The position numbers and the translations under genes were made by a program. A stretch of 64,000 nucleotides of DNA, taken from the NCBI RefSeq assembly GCF_020618775.1, contig NZ_JAESVB010000006.1, positions 1-64,000 on the forward strand, written 5' to 3'. Source of the DNA: Acidisoma silvae (GTDB lineage Bacteria; Pseudomonadota; Alphaproteobacteria; Acetobacterales; Acetobacteraceae). Under the pieces are notes generated by a model. It had not been told where the DNA came from and did no database searches. It saw nothing but the letters and a program-made list of their open reading frames with translations. Position 1 is the first letter of the stretch, and each line of letters starts with the position of its first letter. This document shows, piece after piece, positions 29,732-37,746 of this stretch.

Positions 29732-30241
29732 ATGCCCGACAGCCTGGAGACGAGCAGCGCACCTGGTGACGGACCGGCGCAGCGGAGCAATCCGCGCCGG
29801 GACGGCAGCAATCGCCCCATGCCGGACTGGCGTCCCTTCCTGCGCGCCATGGCCGAGGAACTGGATACGGTCGCCGGCGCGGCCGGGCGCGACGCGCTGC
29901 TGCATGGCGTGGGCCGGCAGATGGCCTTGCAGCACCCGCTGTCGCACCAAACCTCGACCGCGGCGCTGGCCCTTGAGATGAACGAGGTGCTGGAGAATTT
30001 CGGTTGGGGCCATGTGCGCATCACCTTCTCCCCAGCCGACGCCTGCCTGATTTTGAGCCATGCCGGGCTGCCGCGCATCGGCGGCCGGGGCGAGCCGCCG
30101 GGCACCTGGCTCGCTGCCGTGCTGGAAGGGCTTTACGAAGGCTGGCTGGCGCAGCAGCCGGGTGCCGACGGCAGCCTTGTCGCCCGCCGCTTGGGGATGC
30201 TGGATGCCGATACCATCGTGATGCGCTACGGCCAGCCCTGA
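29732..30241 (+). CDS. bcsD: BcsD/AcsD, cellulose crystallisation subunit
   Basis: A 169-residue periplasmic-type subunit that in Komagataeibacter forms an octamer with channels for glucan chains and helps pack them into ribbons. It has an extended N-terminal tail of about 25 polar residues before DWRPFLRAMAEELD. The family core includes HPLSHQTSTAALALEMNEVLENFGWGHVRI, ILSHAGLPR and a long C-terminal part with GLYEGWLAQQ. It lies 27 bases after bcsC. No strong ribosome site is visible before ATG 29732. It closes the operon; the next gene is convergent. Confidence 0.9.
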   Translation: MPDSLETSSAPGDGPAQRSNPRRDGSNRPMPDWRPFLRAMAEELDTVAGAAGRDALLHGVGRQMALQHPLSHQTSTAALALEMNEVLENFGWGHVRITFSPADACLILSHAGLPRIGGRGEPPGTWLAAVLEGLYEGWLAQQPGADGSLVARRLGMLDADTIVMRYGQP

Positions 30242-30254
30242 CACCGGGCGGGTT

Positions 30255-31229
30255 TCAGCCTGCCGCCTCCGTCTCCAGCCCCTTCAGCGTGCGGGTGACC
30301 AATCGCAGAGCAGTCAGGCGGTCGAAGACCTTCGGATAATGCGTTCTGAGATAGTCGCGGGCGCGCGCCTCCTGCACCTGATAGATGCCATGATCGCGCT
30401 GCGACGGATTGCCCGCCCCTGAATCGGAGAAGGGCGCATGGCGAAAGCCCCGCCCGTAATCCAGGAAGCGATAGCCCGCCAGACGGAGCGCGCGGAACCA
30501 GGATGTGCCGATATCCCCCGACATGGACCCGAAGGGCAGGATATCGCCGACCGGCGCGACTTCGCCGCGCAGGGCCTTGAGGCTGATGAGGCAGGCGAAT
30601 TCATTCAGCCGGCATTCCGGGAAGGGCATCGGCCGGTCCTTCTGAATGGACCATTCCGGCGTGCGCGGCCCGGGATGGGCGCGCACGACCGCAATCGCTT
30701 CCTCATAACTGGGCTTAAAATCTTCATGGCTTGACCCGGAGCACAGTTCCGCGAAAGCGGCCGGGCAATTCCAGCATTGGCCGATCTGCCCGACGCCGAC
30801 GAAGACATCGCTGGCCGCTGCCGCCATCTCGCTGATGATGTCGGAGGTGAAAAGACAATCATTATGCGTTACAAACAGAAAATCCTGGGCGCTGTCCTCC
30901 CAGGCTTTCTGGTATCGCAATGACAGGCGATAGGCATCATCCCGCAGAATTCTGGCTGTATCGACGAAGTCATGGCCGATGCGGACCGGCGGAATATACC
31001 GGTCAATCTCAACGCCCGGAAAACAGCGACTGAGATAGTCGACCGTTTCCCCAAAGGGTTGCGTGCCGTCTTCCTGCAACAGAATTCTGCCGATCCGGTG
31101 CCCGCTATGCCGCAACAGGGAAGCCAGCGTGACCGCCGTATTATAAGGCCGGCCGTAGACGCATAAGGCAACGTCAACTTTCGGCATTGCGTCATTTGAT
31201 GTCGAATCAATCATTGCAGCTTCAGACAT
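30255..31229 (-). CDS. Putative GT-A fold glycosyltransferase (GT2-like)
   Basis: Start 31229 (MSEAAMIDS) or 31214 is preferred over the far upstream start at 31436, because the added 69 residues look like non-coding leader. The 324-residue product opens with VDVALCVYGRPYNTAVTLASLLRHSG, followed by ILLQEDGTQP. This is the beta-strand/helix pattern of the GT-A nucleotide-sugar domain. FLFVTHNDCLF at about residue 130 is a plausible metal-binding site in place of DxD. The C-terminal half has IGTSWFRALRLAGYRFLDYGRGFRH. Donor and acceptor are unknown. It is convergent with bcsD, 13 bases away. Confidence 0.55.
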   Translation of the reverse strand: MSEAAMIDSTSNDAMPKVDVALCVYGRPYNTAVTLASLLRHSGHRIGRILLQEDGTQPFGETVDYLSRCFPGVEIDRYIPPVRIGHDFVDTARILRDDAYRLSLRYQKAWEDSAQDFLFVTHNDCLFTSDIISEMAAAASDVFVGVGQIGQCWNCPAAFAELCSGSSHEDFKPSYEEAIAVVRAHPGPRTPEWSIQKDRPMPFPECRLNEFACLISLKALRGEVAPVGDILPFGSMSGDIGTSWFRALRLAGYRFLDYGRGFRHAPFSDSGAGNPSQRDHGIYQVQEARARDYLRTHYPKVFDRLTALRLVTRTLKGLETEAAG

Positions 31230-31489
31230 GCCTGCTTGTCCATGCAATTTTATGATCGCAATGATTAAATGCCCGATCGATGGCGTCGGCAATGGCAGAA
31301 AACGCCCAGCGAGGCCGGAAAGCCGCCCCTCGGCCGGGTCTGGACCCGCCCCCAGCCATGTCACGTGCATGACACTGCTGAAAATGAATTGACCATTTCT
31401 GTCGATGCCGTACCAATTTTCCGTTAACTCCTGCATGGCGGCGCTCGCGGGCTGTTTCCGCCGGGCATCCAGGGCGATAAGGTCTAGAC

Positions 31490-32875
31490 ATGAATTTCTA
31501 TCTCCTGTCCTTCCACGGCACCCTGCTCAGCCGCGTTCCTGGCAGTTCCGAGGTGACGCAGGTGCCGCTCAGCCCTGGGCTTGACCGCGACGACCTTCTG
31601 CGCGTTCCGCTGGACCCGGACAGATTCCGCCAGCCTTATGCCGATTTCATCGAGCAGAAGCCGGTGGCGGCCGAGGCGGCCGATATTCGCCATCTGGGCG
31701 CCTGCGACATCCATCCTTTCCCAGACACGCGCACCGTCGCCCTATCCAGGGACGGGTTTTACGCTGGCCTTCCGCCCCAGGGGCTGTTGGAGATCAACCG
31801 CAGCGCGGTACAGGACTGGGAGCGCTTCCTGCCCTGTTCGGACGCGGACCTCGATTTTCTGCTGGCCTTGTCGAAAGACCGCTGGATCATCAAATCGACC
31901 CGCGCTTTGGTCGAGCCCGGCGCCATCGGCCTCGGCCAGGCATTCAGCCTCAACATCGGGCCGCTCGCCATCCCGCTGAACTACAATCTGCCCTTCGAGC
32001 AGAAACATGCGCCCTTCCGCTTCACGGTTCTGTCGGAGGGATGGAAGATCAATGAAATTCTTCTGTTCAGGCCTTTGATCTATTACCTCGCTTTCGGCGA
32101 GGACAATGTTTTCCAGCAACTGTCCTACAGCCTGATCTCACTCAGTCTCGCCGCGCAGTATCGCGGCAAGGTCTGGATCTATTCCGACAAGGATGCGGGG
32201 GAAATCCACCGCGCGATGCACTGGATGGCGCCCGACCAGCTAACAGCGAAGCCGCTGATCGCCAGTGACTGGGTCGGCTTTGTTGCCGGCAAATACTGCA
32301 TCCTTGAGGATGAAGCGGCCGATGCCTATCAGCCCGTGGTCTATATGGACCCGGACATCATCTACAATGCCGATATTCAGCCGATGCTGATCGCCATGGC
32401 CGTGTCCGAGAAGATGACAGCGCCGCTCGAGAGCTTTTCCGGCCTGGAACATGCGCCCTCCGTCGGTGCCGCCCTGTTGCAGCATGACCATGAGCATCCC
32501 GGCTTCGCCAGCGGGTTCAATTGCGGCACCATCGGCATTCCCAACCTGCCGAGCCAGCGGCACCATCTGCGGCTGATCCGCCGCCTGATCTGCAATATCC
32601 TGGGCCAGCGCGGGCGCAGCGCGCTGCACTGGGTCGATCAGGAGGTCGCCAATTATGTGTCGTACAAAATGGCCCATTTCGAAACGCACGAGATTTCGAC
32701 TTACGTGCGCTATGGGTTCGAAGGGCCGCCGCCTGTGCCGACCGAACCGCTGAGCGGACTGGTGCATTTCTGGGGCATCGCCCGCGCAGGCCGCCCGCAG
32801 GTGATGCGCGACTATCTGGACCGCGTCCTAAAGCGGCAGGAAGCCGCGCGGAACGACGGTACGGCCAAGTCCTGA
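31490..32875 (+). CDS. Putative GT8-like glycosyltransferase with trefoil-like N-terminus
   Basis: A 461-residue protein with no signal peptide. Residues about 1-125 contain two short repeats of the kind seen in fascin-like or trefoil carbohydrate-binding folds: FYLLSFHGTLLSR early, and VALSRDGFYAGL then NRSAVQDWERFLP. The rest looks like a GT-A enzyme: KVWIYSDKD, YQPVVYMDPDIIYN with a DPD (DxD) metal site near residue 285, SGFNCGTIGIPN, LHWVDQEVANY and a late HFWGIARAGRP resembling the C-terminal HxxGxxKP element of GT8 enzymes. The substrate is unknown. It diverges from the previous glycosyltransferase gene. Confidence 0.55.
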   Translation: MNFYLLSFHGTLLSRVPGSSEVTQVPLSPGLDRDDLLRVPLDPDRFRQPYADFIEQKPVAAEAADIRHLGACDIHPFPDTRTVALSRDGFYAGLPPQGLLEINRSAVQDWERFLPCSDADLDFLLALSKDRWIIKSTRALVEPGAIGLGQAFSLNIGPLAIPLNYNLPFEQKHAPFRFTVLSEGWKINEILLFRPLIYYLAFGEDNVFQQLSYSLISLSLAAQYRGKVWIYSDKDAGEIHRAMHWMAPDQLTAKPLIASDWVGFVAGKYCILEDEAADAYQPVVYMDPDIIYNADIQPMLIAMAVSEKMTAPLESFSGLEHAPSVGAALLQHDHEHPGFASGFNCGTIGIPNLPSQRHHLRLIRRLICNILGQRGRSALHWVDQEVANYVSYKMAHFETHEISTYVRYGFEGPPPVPTEPLSGLVHFWGIARAGRPQVMRDYLDRVLKRQEAARNDGTAKS

Positions 32876-32910
32876 CCTCACGTCAGAGTCTGTGAGGTTT
32901 TGATTGAAAC

Positions 32911-32990
32911 ATCGTCATTCCCGCGAAAGCGGGAATCTTCTGGCTGAGGCTGCGTCATGAAAGAAGATGCCCGCCTGCGCGGGCATGACG
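32911..32990. repeat. Two REP-like palindromes
   Basis: In the 168-base gap between two glycosyltransferase genes are two 8-bp hairpins: ATTCCCGC/GCGGGAAT with a GAAA loop (32917-32936) and ATGCCCGC/GCGGGCAT with a CTGC loop (32967-32986). They are bounded by CGTCAT and ATGACG. They belong to the GTCAT-type palindromic repeats found at several other places in the window. Confidence 0.7.
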
Positions 32991-33043
32991 GTTAAGGGCA
33001 ATACTAACGAAGGCCGCCAGACTCCAGGAGCCTTGCCCCGGCG

Positions 33044-34015
33044 TCAGAGGCGGGTATCGCGCTCGGGCAGCGCCGGCGCGACCTGGACCGGAACCGGGGC
33101 CGCAACCGGGACGGGCGCCACTACAGGCGCGGCCGCCCGCGCCGCCGCGACGGTTGCCGCGATCATGCCCAGTTCCACCATCTTCGCCCGCACCTGAGGC
33201 GCCCAGCGCAAGGCCGTCGCGTCGAAGACCTCATTGCGGTCGTGATGGTCCCAATCCTGCTCCGAGCGCCAGAAGACGTCGCGCAGCCGCGACAGGCGCA
33301 TCTTTTCATCCCAGCGGCCACGCCAGCGGCAGAAATAGTGGTTGACGCGCCAACCGTTCAGGCTAGGAAAATTCTCGGTATAGGCAAAGGGCTGCACCGC
33401 GCTGCCATGTTCGGACATGCGCCAGACGATCTCATCGCCATTCGCCGTGTAATAGGGATGATCGAGGACGAAACCATGCGCGTGCAGCACGTCTTTGACG
33501 GCATGCGGGCGCACGATGGATTTGATGTGACGGTTGACCGAGAAACCGTCCTCGGCCCGGCAGAGAAAGGCCTGCTGCATCAGGCTTGCCGGTTTCGTCA
33601 TATGGCCGGAACTGCCGAAAATCGCCCAGTTCAGCCCGATGGCGGCATGGTCTTTGTGGCGCGCCAGAAAATCTGCCAGGCCTTCCTGGCCGGCAGGCGT
33701 CCGTGGGTCCGCCGCCGCATTGGCGATGAATTCATCGGCATCCAGAAAGGCGCACCATTCGGCGTTTTCGGCGCGCATCAGGTCCAGCCCCGCCGCGAAA
33801 GCGGCCTTTTGCGGCTCGCCGGACGCGGGCTGCCAGGACTGCACGGTCACCGCCGGGATTTGCCGGGTCACGGCCTCGATCTTGGCGCGGGTCTGATCTT
33901 CGCTGCCATTGTCGAAGATATGAATGCGGTCGAAACCGAGCGTGAGGTGGTGGGCGATCCACTCCTCGATACTATCGGCCTCGTCGCGCACGCATGTGAC
34001 GGCAGCGATCGTCAT
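33044..34015 (-). CDS. Glycosyltransferase family 2-type protein (Glyco_tranf_2_4)
   Basis: The 323-residue product starts at ATG 34015, which has GGAG seven bases upstream; a GTG six bases earlier is too close to that site. It shows TCVRDEADSIEEWIAHHLTLGFDRIHIFDNGSEDQT, the opening of the Glyco_tranf_2_4/GT92-like group, and WCAFLDADEFI with DADE as the metal-binding motif. A His-rich central part (SIVRPHAVKDVLHAHG) and VNHYFCRW, RDVFWRSEQDWDHHDRN follow. The C-terminal 35 residues are Ala/Pro/Val-rich. It lies close upstream of REP-like repeats and downstream of accA on the same strand. Confidence 0.8.
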   Translation of the reverse strand: MTIAAVTCVRDEADSIEEWIAHHLTLGFDRIHIFDNGSEDQTRAKIEAVTRQIPAVTVQSWQPASGEPQKAAFAAGLDLMRAENAEWCAFLDADEFIANAAADPRTPAGQEGLADFLARHKDHAAIGLNWAIFGSSGHMTKPASLMQQAFLCRAEDGFSVNRHIKSIVRPHAVKDVLHAHGFVLDHPYYTANGDEIVWRMSEHGSAVQPFAYTENFPSLNGWRVNHYFCRWRGRWDEKMRLSRLRDVFWRSEQDWDHHDRNEVFDATALRWAPQVRAKMVELGMIAATVAAARAAAPVVAPVPVAAPVPVQVAPALPERDTRL

Positions 34016-34102
34016 CGGCACGCTCCTTCGCAGTCGAGCCTTCGCAGTCGGGCCGATCCTGCCTCGTGCCCCGGACCCGCTTTTGTGCGCGGCCGAACCG
34101 GG

Positions 34103-35059
34103 TCAGGCTAGGCCTTCACGACCCATGGCCAAGAATTTTTCGCGCCGCCGCGCCTTCAAGGCTTCCGGCGTCTGGCTCAGAAGCGGGGCGAGCGCGGTGT
34201 TGATGGCCTCGCCCACCGCCGCCATCGTCTCGGCCGGCGCGCGATGCGCGCCACCCAAGGGCTCGGGGATCACGCCATCGATCAGGTCGAAGCGGCGCAG
34301 ATCGTCTGCCGTCAGCTTCAGCGCTTCGGCCGCCATGGGGGCCGCCGCCGCGTCGCGCCACAGGATGGAGGCGCAGCCTTCCGGCGAGATGACGGAATAG
34401 ATGGAGTGTTCCAGCATCAGCACGCGGTCCGCCGCGCCCAGCGCGATGGCGCCGCCCGATCCGCCTTCGCCGATCACCGTCGCGATGAAAGGCACCGGCG
34501 CCGCCAGCCCGGCTTCGATGGCGCGGGCGATCGCCTCCGCCTGGCCGCGCGCCTCGGCATCGACGCCGGGATAGGCGCCGGAGGTATCGATGAAGCTCAG
34601 AATCGGCAGGCGAAAATGCCCGGCCATTTCGACCAGGCGGCGGACCTTGCGATAGCCTTCCGGCCGGGCGCTGCCGAAATTATGCTTGATGCGGCTTTCG
34701 GTATCCGTGCCTTTCTCGGTGCCCAGCACCATGACGGCATGACCATTGAAGCGGCCGAGACCGCCGACAATGGCCGCATCCTCCGCGAAAGCGCGGTCGC
34801 CGCCGAGCGGCGTATAATCGGTGATCAGCGCGCCGATATAGGACAGAGCGCGCGGCCGATCCGGATGGCGGGCGACCAAGGTCTTCTGCCAGGGCGTCAG
34901 CTTCGCATAAAGCGTACGCAGCTGGCGGTCTGCCTTTTCAGACAGGCGGGTAACCTCATCGGCAATGCTGAGCCCCTCGGGGCCGGGCATCCGCCGCAGC
35001 TCCTCGATCTTGTTCTCAAGTTCGGCGAGCGGCTTCTCGAAATCCAGGAAATGACGCAT
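34103..35059 (-). CDS. accA: AccA, acetyl-CoA carboxylase carboxyltransferase alpha subunit
   Basis: Transfers CO2 from carboxybiotin to acetyl-CoA to make malonyl-CoA, together with AccD. The 318-residue length is normal. It begins RHFLDFEKPLAELENKIEELRR and has TPWQKTLVARHPDRP, LGTEKGTD, the oxyanion-hole region VIGEGGSGGAIALGAADRVLML and SVISPEGCASILWRD. The ATG at 35059 is the natural start. accD is not in the window. The glycosyltransferase gene downstream starts 87 bases after its stop. Confidence 0.96.
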   Translation of the reverse strand: MRHFLDFEKPLAELENKIEELRRMPGPEGLSIADEVTRLSEKADRQLRTLYAKLTPWQKTLVARHPDRPRALSYIGALITDYTPLGGDRAFAEDAAIVGGLGRFNGHAVMVLGTEKGTDTESRIKHNFGSARPEGYRKVRRLVEMAGHFRLPILSFIDTSGAYPGVDAEARGQAEAIARAIEAGLAAPVPFIATVIGEGGSGGAIALGAADRVLMLEHSIYSVISPEGCASILWRDAAAAPMAAEALKLTADDLRRFDLIDGVIPEPLGGAHRAPAETMAAVGEAINTALAPLLSQTPEALKARRREKFLAMGREGLA

Positions 35060-35184
35060 GGGCTGTGCTTAGCGGAATTTTCTCAGGGGGCAAGGGCTTG
35101 ACGTGCAGGGAAGCCGCCAGGGCAACCCATACGGGGGCCCCGGCAGAGGCTTAGCGCGTGATGACCGTGGGGACCAGAGCCCGT

Positions 35185-35655
35185 TCAGCTTGTCGGCGTG
35201 GTATAGCCGGGCCGGGCGATCTGTAAGCGTGGGACGGTCAGCAACACGACATGGGCGCCGACCGTCACCCCGGTCATGTCGGACTGAACGACGGAGACGA
35301 TGCCGCCCTGGGCGGTGCGAAGGATGACCTCCGCCTGATCGACGGGGGCGCTGCCAGTGCTGCCCATGGCGGCGAGGATGGCGCCTTCCCCTTGCGGAGC
35401 GGCAGGCGGCACCGGCCGGATGGCGAGAACCGTCGCCGGCAGGCGATCCGTGGCCGCCGAACCGGGCGAGACTGAAACCACACGCGGCGCGGGTGCCGCG
35501 CAGCCGGCGAGCCCCACCAGCGATGCCAAAGCAATTCCCAAAAAAGCAAATCCGGTGCCGACCAGACCTGCCCTGACATCGCGCGAAATTGTGATGATGC
35601 TATCCTCGCTGCCGCTTGGCTTAGCTTTTTGCATTAATCGCAATCTTTTCGCCAT
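35185..35655 (-). CDS. Putative outer-membrane lipoprotein
   Basis: The start at 35655 (MAKRLRL) is chosen because GGAGG lies 6 bases upstream; longer starts at 35682 and 35706 lack such a site. The 156-residue product has an N-terminal region of about 30 polar residues, a hydrophobic stretch (GTGFAFLGIALASLVG) and a lipobox LAGC near residue 53. The mature part, rich in Ala, Pro and Val, ends QIARPGYTTPTS and resembles small SlyB-like lipoproteins only in size and composition. The n-region is unusually long for a lipoprotein signal. Function unknown. It diverges from the lytic transglycosylase gene. Confidence 0.6.
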   Translation of the reverse strand: MAKRLRLMQKAKPSGSEDSIITISRDVRAGLVGTGFAFLGIALASLVGLAGCAAPAPRVVSVSPGSAATDRLPATVLAIRPVPPAAPQGEGAILAAMGSTGSAPVDQAEVILRTAQGGIVSVVQSDMTGVTVGAHVVLLTVPRLQIARPGYTTPTS

Positions 35656-35756
35656 GACGGCCTCCGGTCGATGCTGGTTCATGTTGCACCAAACTTTGTA
35701 TTCCATTAGTGCGTTAGGGCAGATTCCTGACCAGCAGGATTAAGCAATCTTTGAAG

Positions 35757-35813
35757 ACGACGGCAACACGCCGTCGTGACTCAACGGCTCCCTGGGCCGC
35801 GCCACGACGGAGG
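35757..35813 (+). promoter_or_regulatory. Leader with alternative hairpins covering a ribosome site
   Basis: Three related segments lie just before the transglycosylase start: ACGACGGC (35757-35764), GCCGTCGT(G) (35770-35778) and CACGACGG (35803-35810). The middle segment can pair with either the first (8 bp, 5-base loop) or the third (8 bp). The third overlaps the GGAGG ribosome site at 35809-35813. Pairing 2:3 would hide the ribosome site and pairing 1:2 would free it. This is read from the sequence only. Confidence 0.4.
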
Positions 35814-35818
35814 CTGCT

Positions 35819-37564
35819 GTGACCGCGCCCGATGCTCCTAGAGAAGTGACCGATTCTGGTCTTGTCGGCCAGGGTTGTCTTTCCCGTGCATCCGCGACCG
35901 TGGCGATTTCCGCGTCCTCTCCCGTTGTGAGCCGTGGGGCAAGACATCTGCGTTTTGGCCTGGGCCTGGCCATGATGGGCCTGCTGGCCGCCTGCGCGGG
36001 GCATCACTCCCACTTGTCGTCCTCGCAGCAGGCCATCCAATATAAGGACAATGCGAGCGGCAATTACGCCCCGCCCGGTCCGCCCAGCGATCCCTGGGGG
36101 CCCTATATTCTGGCAGCCTCCAGCCGCTTCGATGTGCCGCCGAGCTGGATTCGCAGCGTCATCCACGTTGAATCCGGCGGCAACGAATATATCAACGGCC
36201 AGCTCGTCACCTCCGGCCCCGGTGCCATGGGATTGATGCAGCTGATGCCCGATACCTATCAGGAGCTGGAGGCCCAATACGGACTGGGCAACGATCCCTA
36301 TAATCCCCGCGACAATATCATGGCCGGCACGGCCTATCTGCGCGAGATGTACGACCTCTTCGGCTCGCCCGGCTTCCTGGCGGCCTATAATGCCGGCCCG
36401 CAGCGCCTCAATCAGTATCTGACCGATGGACGCCCGCTGCCGGCGGAGACAACGCATTACCTGGCGATGATCGAGCCGCATATCGAGGGCGACATGCCGG
36501 GCGGCCGTTCGCCGGCCGACCAATTCGCCATGAACAGCATGACGGCGCCCAGCGCCGCGCCCTATAACGGCGGCGGCGCCAGCGACCCGAACAGCCTGGC
36601 CAATACGGGCGGCGGTCTGGTCGGCGGCGCCGGCTATCTAGGTGGCAGCACCGGCAGCCATGGCGGTGCCGGAGCGATGGTGGCCATGAACCAAGTGCCG
36701 ACCGTCGCCCCCATCGCCTCGTCCGACGACAGCGGCGATTCCAGCACCGACGCGCTCAATGCCCAGCAGGTTGCCAATCACAGCGCCGGCTTGCTCGCCA
36801 ATGGCGGCGGCGCCGTGCCGGCGGATTTGATGGTCGCCAGCAACGACCCGCGCCCCAGCCCGGCCCAGGTCGATCAGCAGGAAGCGGCGGCCGACGCCGC
36901 CGTCGCCGGCGGTCAGGTCAATGCGCCTATCCAGCAGGCTGCGAATTATCAGCCGGCGGTCAGCGGCGGCTATCAGCCGGCGGTCGTCGAGCAGTCTCCG
37001 GTCGCGGCCGCGCCGCTGCCGGCGACCCAGCCCACCTTCCAGGTCGCACCGAGCTATCAGAATGAGGCGGCCCCGGCGGCCGTGGTGCCCAGCGGCACCC
37101 ATCTGGCCCAGAACGCGATGCCCCCGCCGCCGGCACCCAGCTATTACCAGCGCCCACGCGTGATCGCGTCCGGCGGCGTGCAAGACCTCTCGTCCGAGGT
37201 CAACCAGCCGATGACCAGCACGCCCTATCAGCCGCGCGCCGCGACTGGCCTGCATCTGATCGCACCGGCGGAAGCCGCCCCCATGGCGGGCTTCGGCGGT
37301 GGCCAGGGCGGCGGCTGGGGCATTCAGGTCGGTGCCTATGGGTCCGCCAATGACGCGCGTCATGCCGTGGAAGCCGCGCGTCATGCCGAGCGCTATCAGC
37401 TTGCCGCCGCCCATTCCATCGTGATGCCGGTGCAGGTCTCGCAGCACACGCTGTACCGGGCGCGCCTCGCCGGCCTGTCACAGAATGCGGCGGTCAATGC
37501 CTGCCAGGGCATTCGCGGACGTTCGCCCTGCATGGTGCTGTCGCCGGACGCGATCGGCGACTGA
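35819..37564 (+). CDS. Lytic transglycosylase (SLT) with SPOR domain, lipoprotein
   Basis: A 581-residue peptidoglycan-cleaving enzyme. GTG 35819 is favoured by GGAGG five bases upstream. The N-terminus has about 45 polar residues, then a hydrophobic core and lipobox LLAAC. The SLT domain (about 90-210) has the catalytic Glu in VIHVESGGNEYING, then GAMGLMQLMPDTYQEL and FLAAYNAGPQRLNQYL. A long Pro/Gln/Ala/Gly-rich linker separates it from a C-terminal SPOR-like domain (GWGIQVGAYGSANDARHAVEAAR ... YRARLAGLSQNAAVNAC), which in other proteins binds denuded glycan at division sites. The architecture resembles RlpA/SLT-SPOR proteins. A strong terminator follows. Confidence 0.88.
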   Translation: MTAPDAPREVTDSGLVGQGCLSRASATVAISASSPVVSRGARHLRFGLGLAMMGLLAACAGHHSHLSSSQQAIQYKDNASGNYAPPGPPSDPWGPYILAASSRFDVPPSWIRSVIHVESGGNEYINGQLVTSGPGAMGLMQLMPDTYQELEAQYGLGNDPYNPRDNIMAGTAYLREMYDLFGSPGFLAAYNAGPQRLNQYLTDGRPLPAETTHYLAMIEPHIEGDMPGGRSPADQFAMNSMTAPSAAPYNGGGASDPNSLANTGGGLVGGAGYLGGSTGSHGGAGAMVAMNQVPTVAPIASSDDSGDSSTDALNAQQVANHSAGLLANGGGAVPADLMVASNDPRPSPAQVDQQEAAADAAVAGGQVNAPIQQAANYQPAVSGGYQPAVVEQSPVAAAPLPATQPTFQVAPSYQNEAAPAAVVPSGTHLAQNAMPPPPAPSYYQRPRVIASGGVQDLSSEVNQPMTSTPYQPRAATGLHLIAPAEAAPMAGFGGGQGGGWGIQVGAYGSANDARHAVEAARHAERYQLAAAHSIVMPVQVSQHTLYRARLAGLSQNAAVNACQGIRGRSPCMVLSPDAIGD

Positions 37565-37590
37565 TCCCCCGCCCTTTTAGCGTTTCAACG

Positions 37591-37623
37591 AAGGCCCCGT
37601 GTTCTGCACGGGGCCTTTTTTGT
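37591..37623 (+). terminator. Rho-independent terminator after the lytic transglycosylase
   Basis: Arms AAGGCCCCGT and ACGGGGCCTT enclose a GTTCTGC loop and run into TTTTTTTG. It is a strong intrinsic terminator separating this gene from bfd. Confidence 0.9.
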
Positions 37624-37655
37624 TTCGCCCGTGCGCGCGAGCGGTGCTGGATTGC

Positions 37656-37674
37656 GAAAATGATAATTATTCGC
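37656..37674 (+). promoter_or_regulatory. Putative Fur box upstream of bfd
   Basis: The 19 bases match the classical Fur consensus at about 15 positions by my count, around the core AATGATAATTATT. The site lies 73-91 bases before the bfd start. Low-iron control of bfd is known in other bacteria and fits here. Confidence 0.6.
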
Positions 37675-37707
37675 ACTTCCACCCCAGGACGCGTTCCGCT
37701 ATGTAAA

Positions 37708-37728
37708 TGCAAGTCACTCGCAATTGCA
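37708..37728 (+). promoter_or_regulatory. Second Fur-like palindrome before bfd
   Basis: An imperfect palindrome bounded by TGCAA and TTGCA (TGCAAGTCACTCGCAATTGCA minus no bases removed is 21 long, so only ends are given) lies 18-38 bases before the bfd start, about where a promoter or operator would be. It resembles alphaproteobacterial iron operators with GCAA/TTGC ends. It is weaker evidence than the upstream box. Confidence 0.4.
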
Positions 37729-37746
37729 GACGTGGAGACGCCGACC

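Noticed and set aside
32967-33197. Plus-strand frame starting MPACAGMT
   Set aside because: Again the translation of a REP-like palindrome; it also runs antisense into the end of the glycosyltransferase gene.
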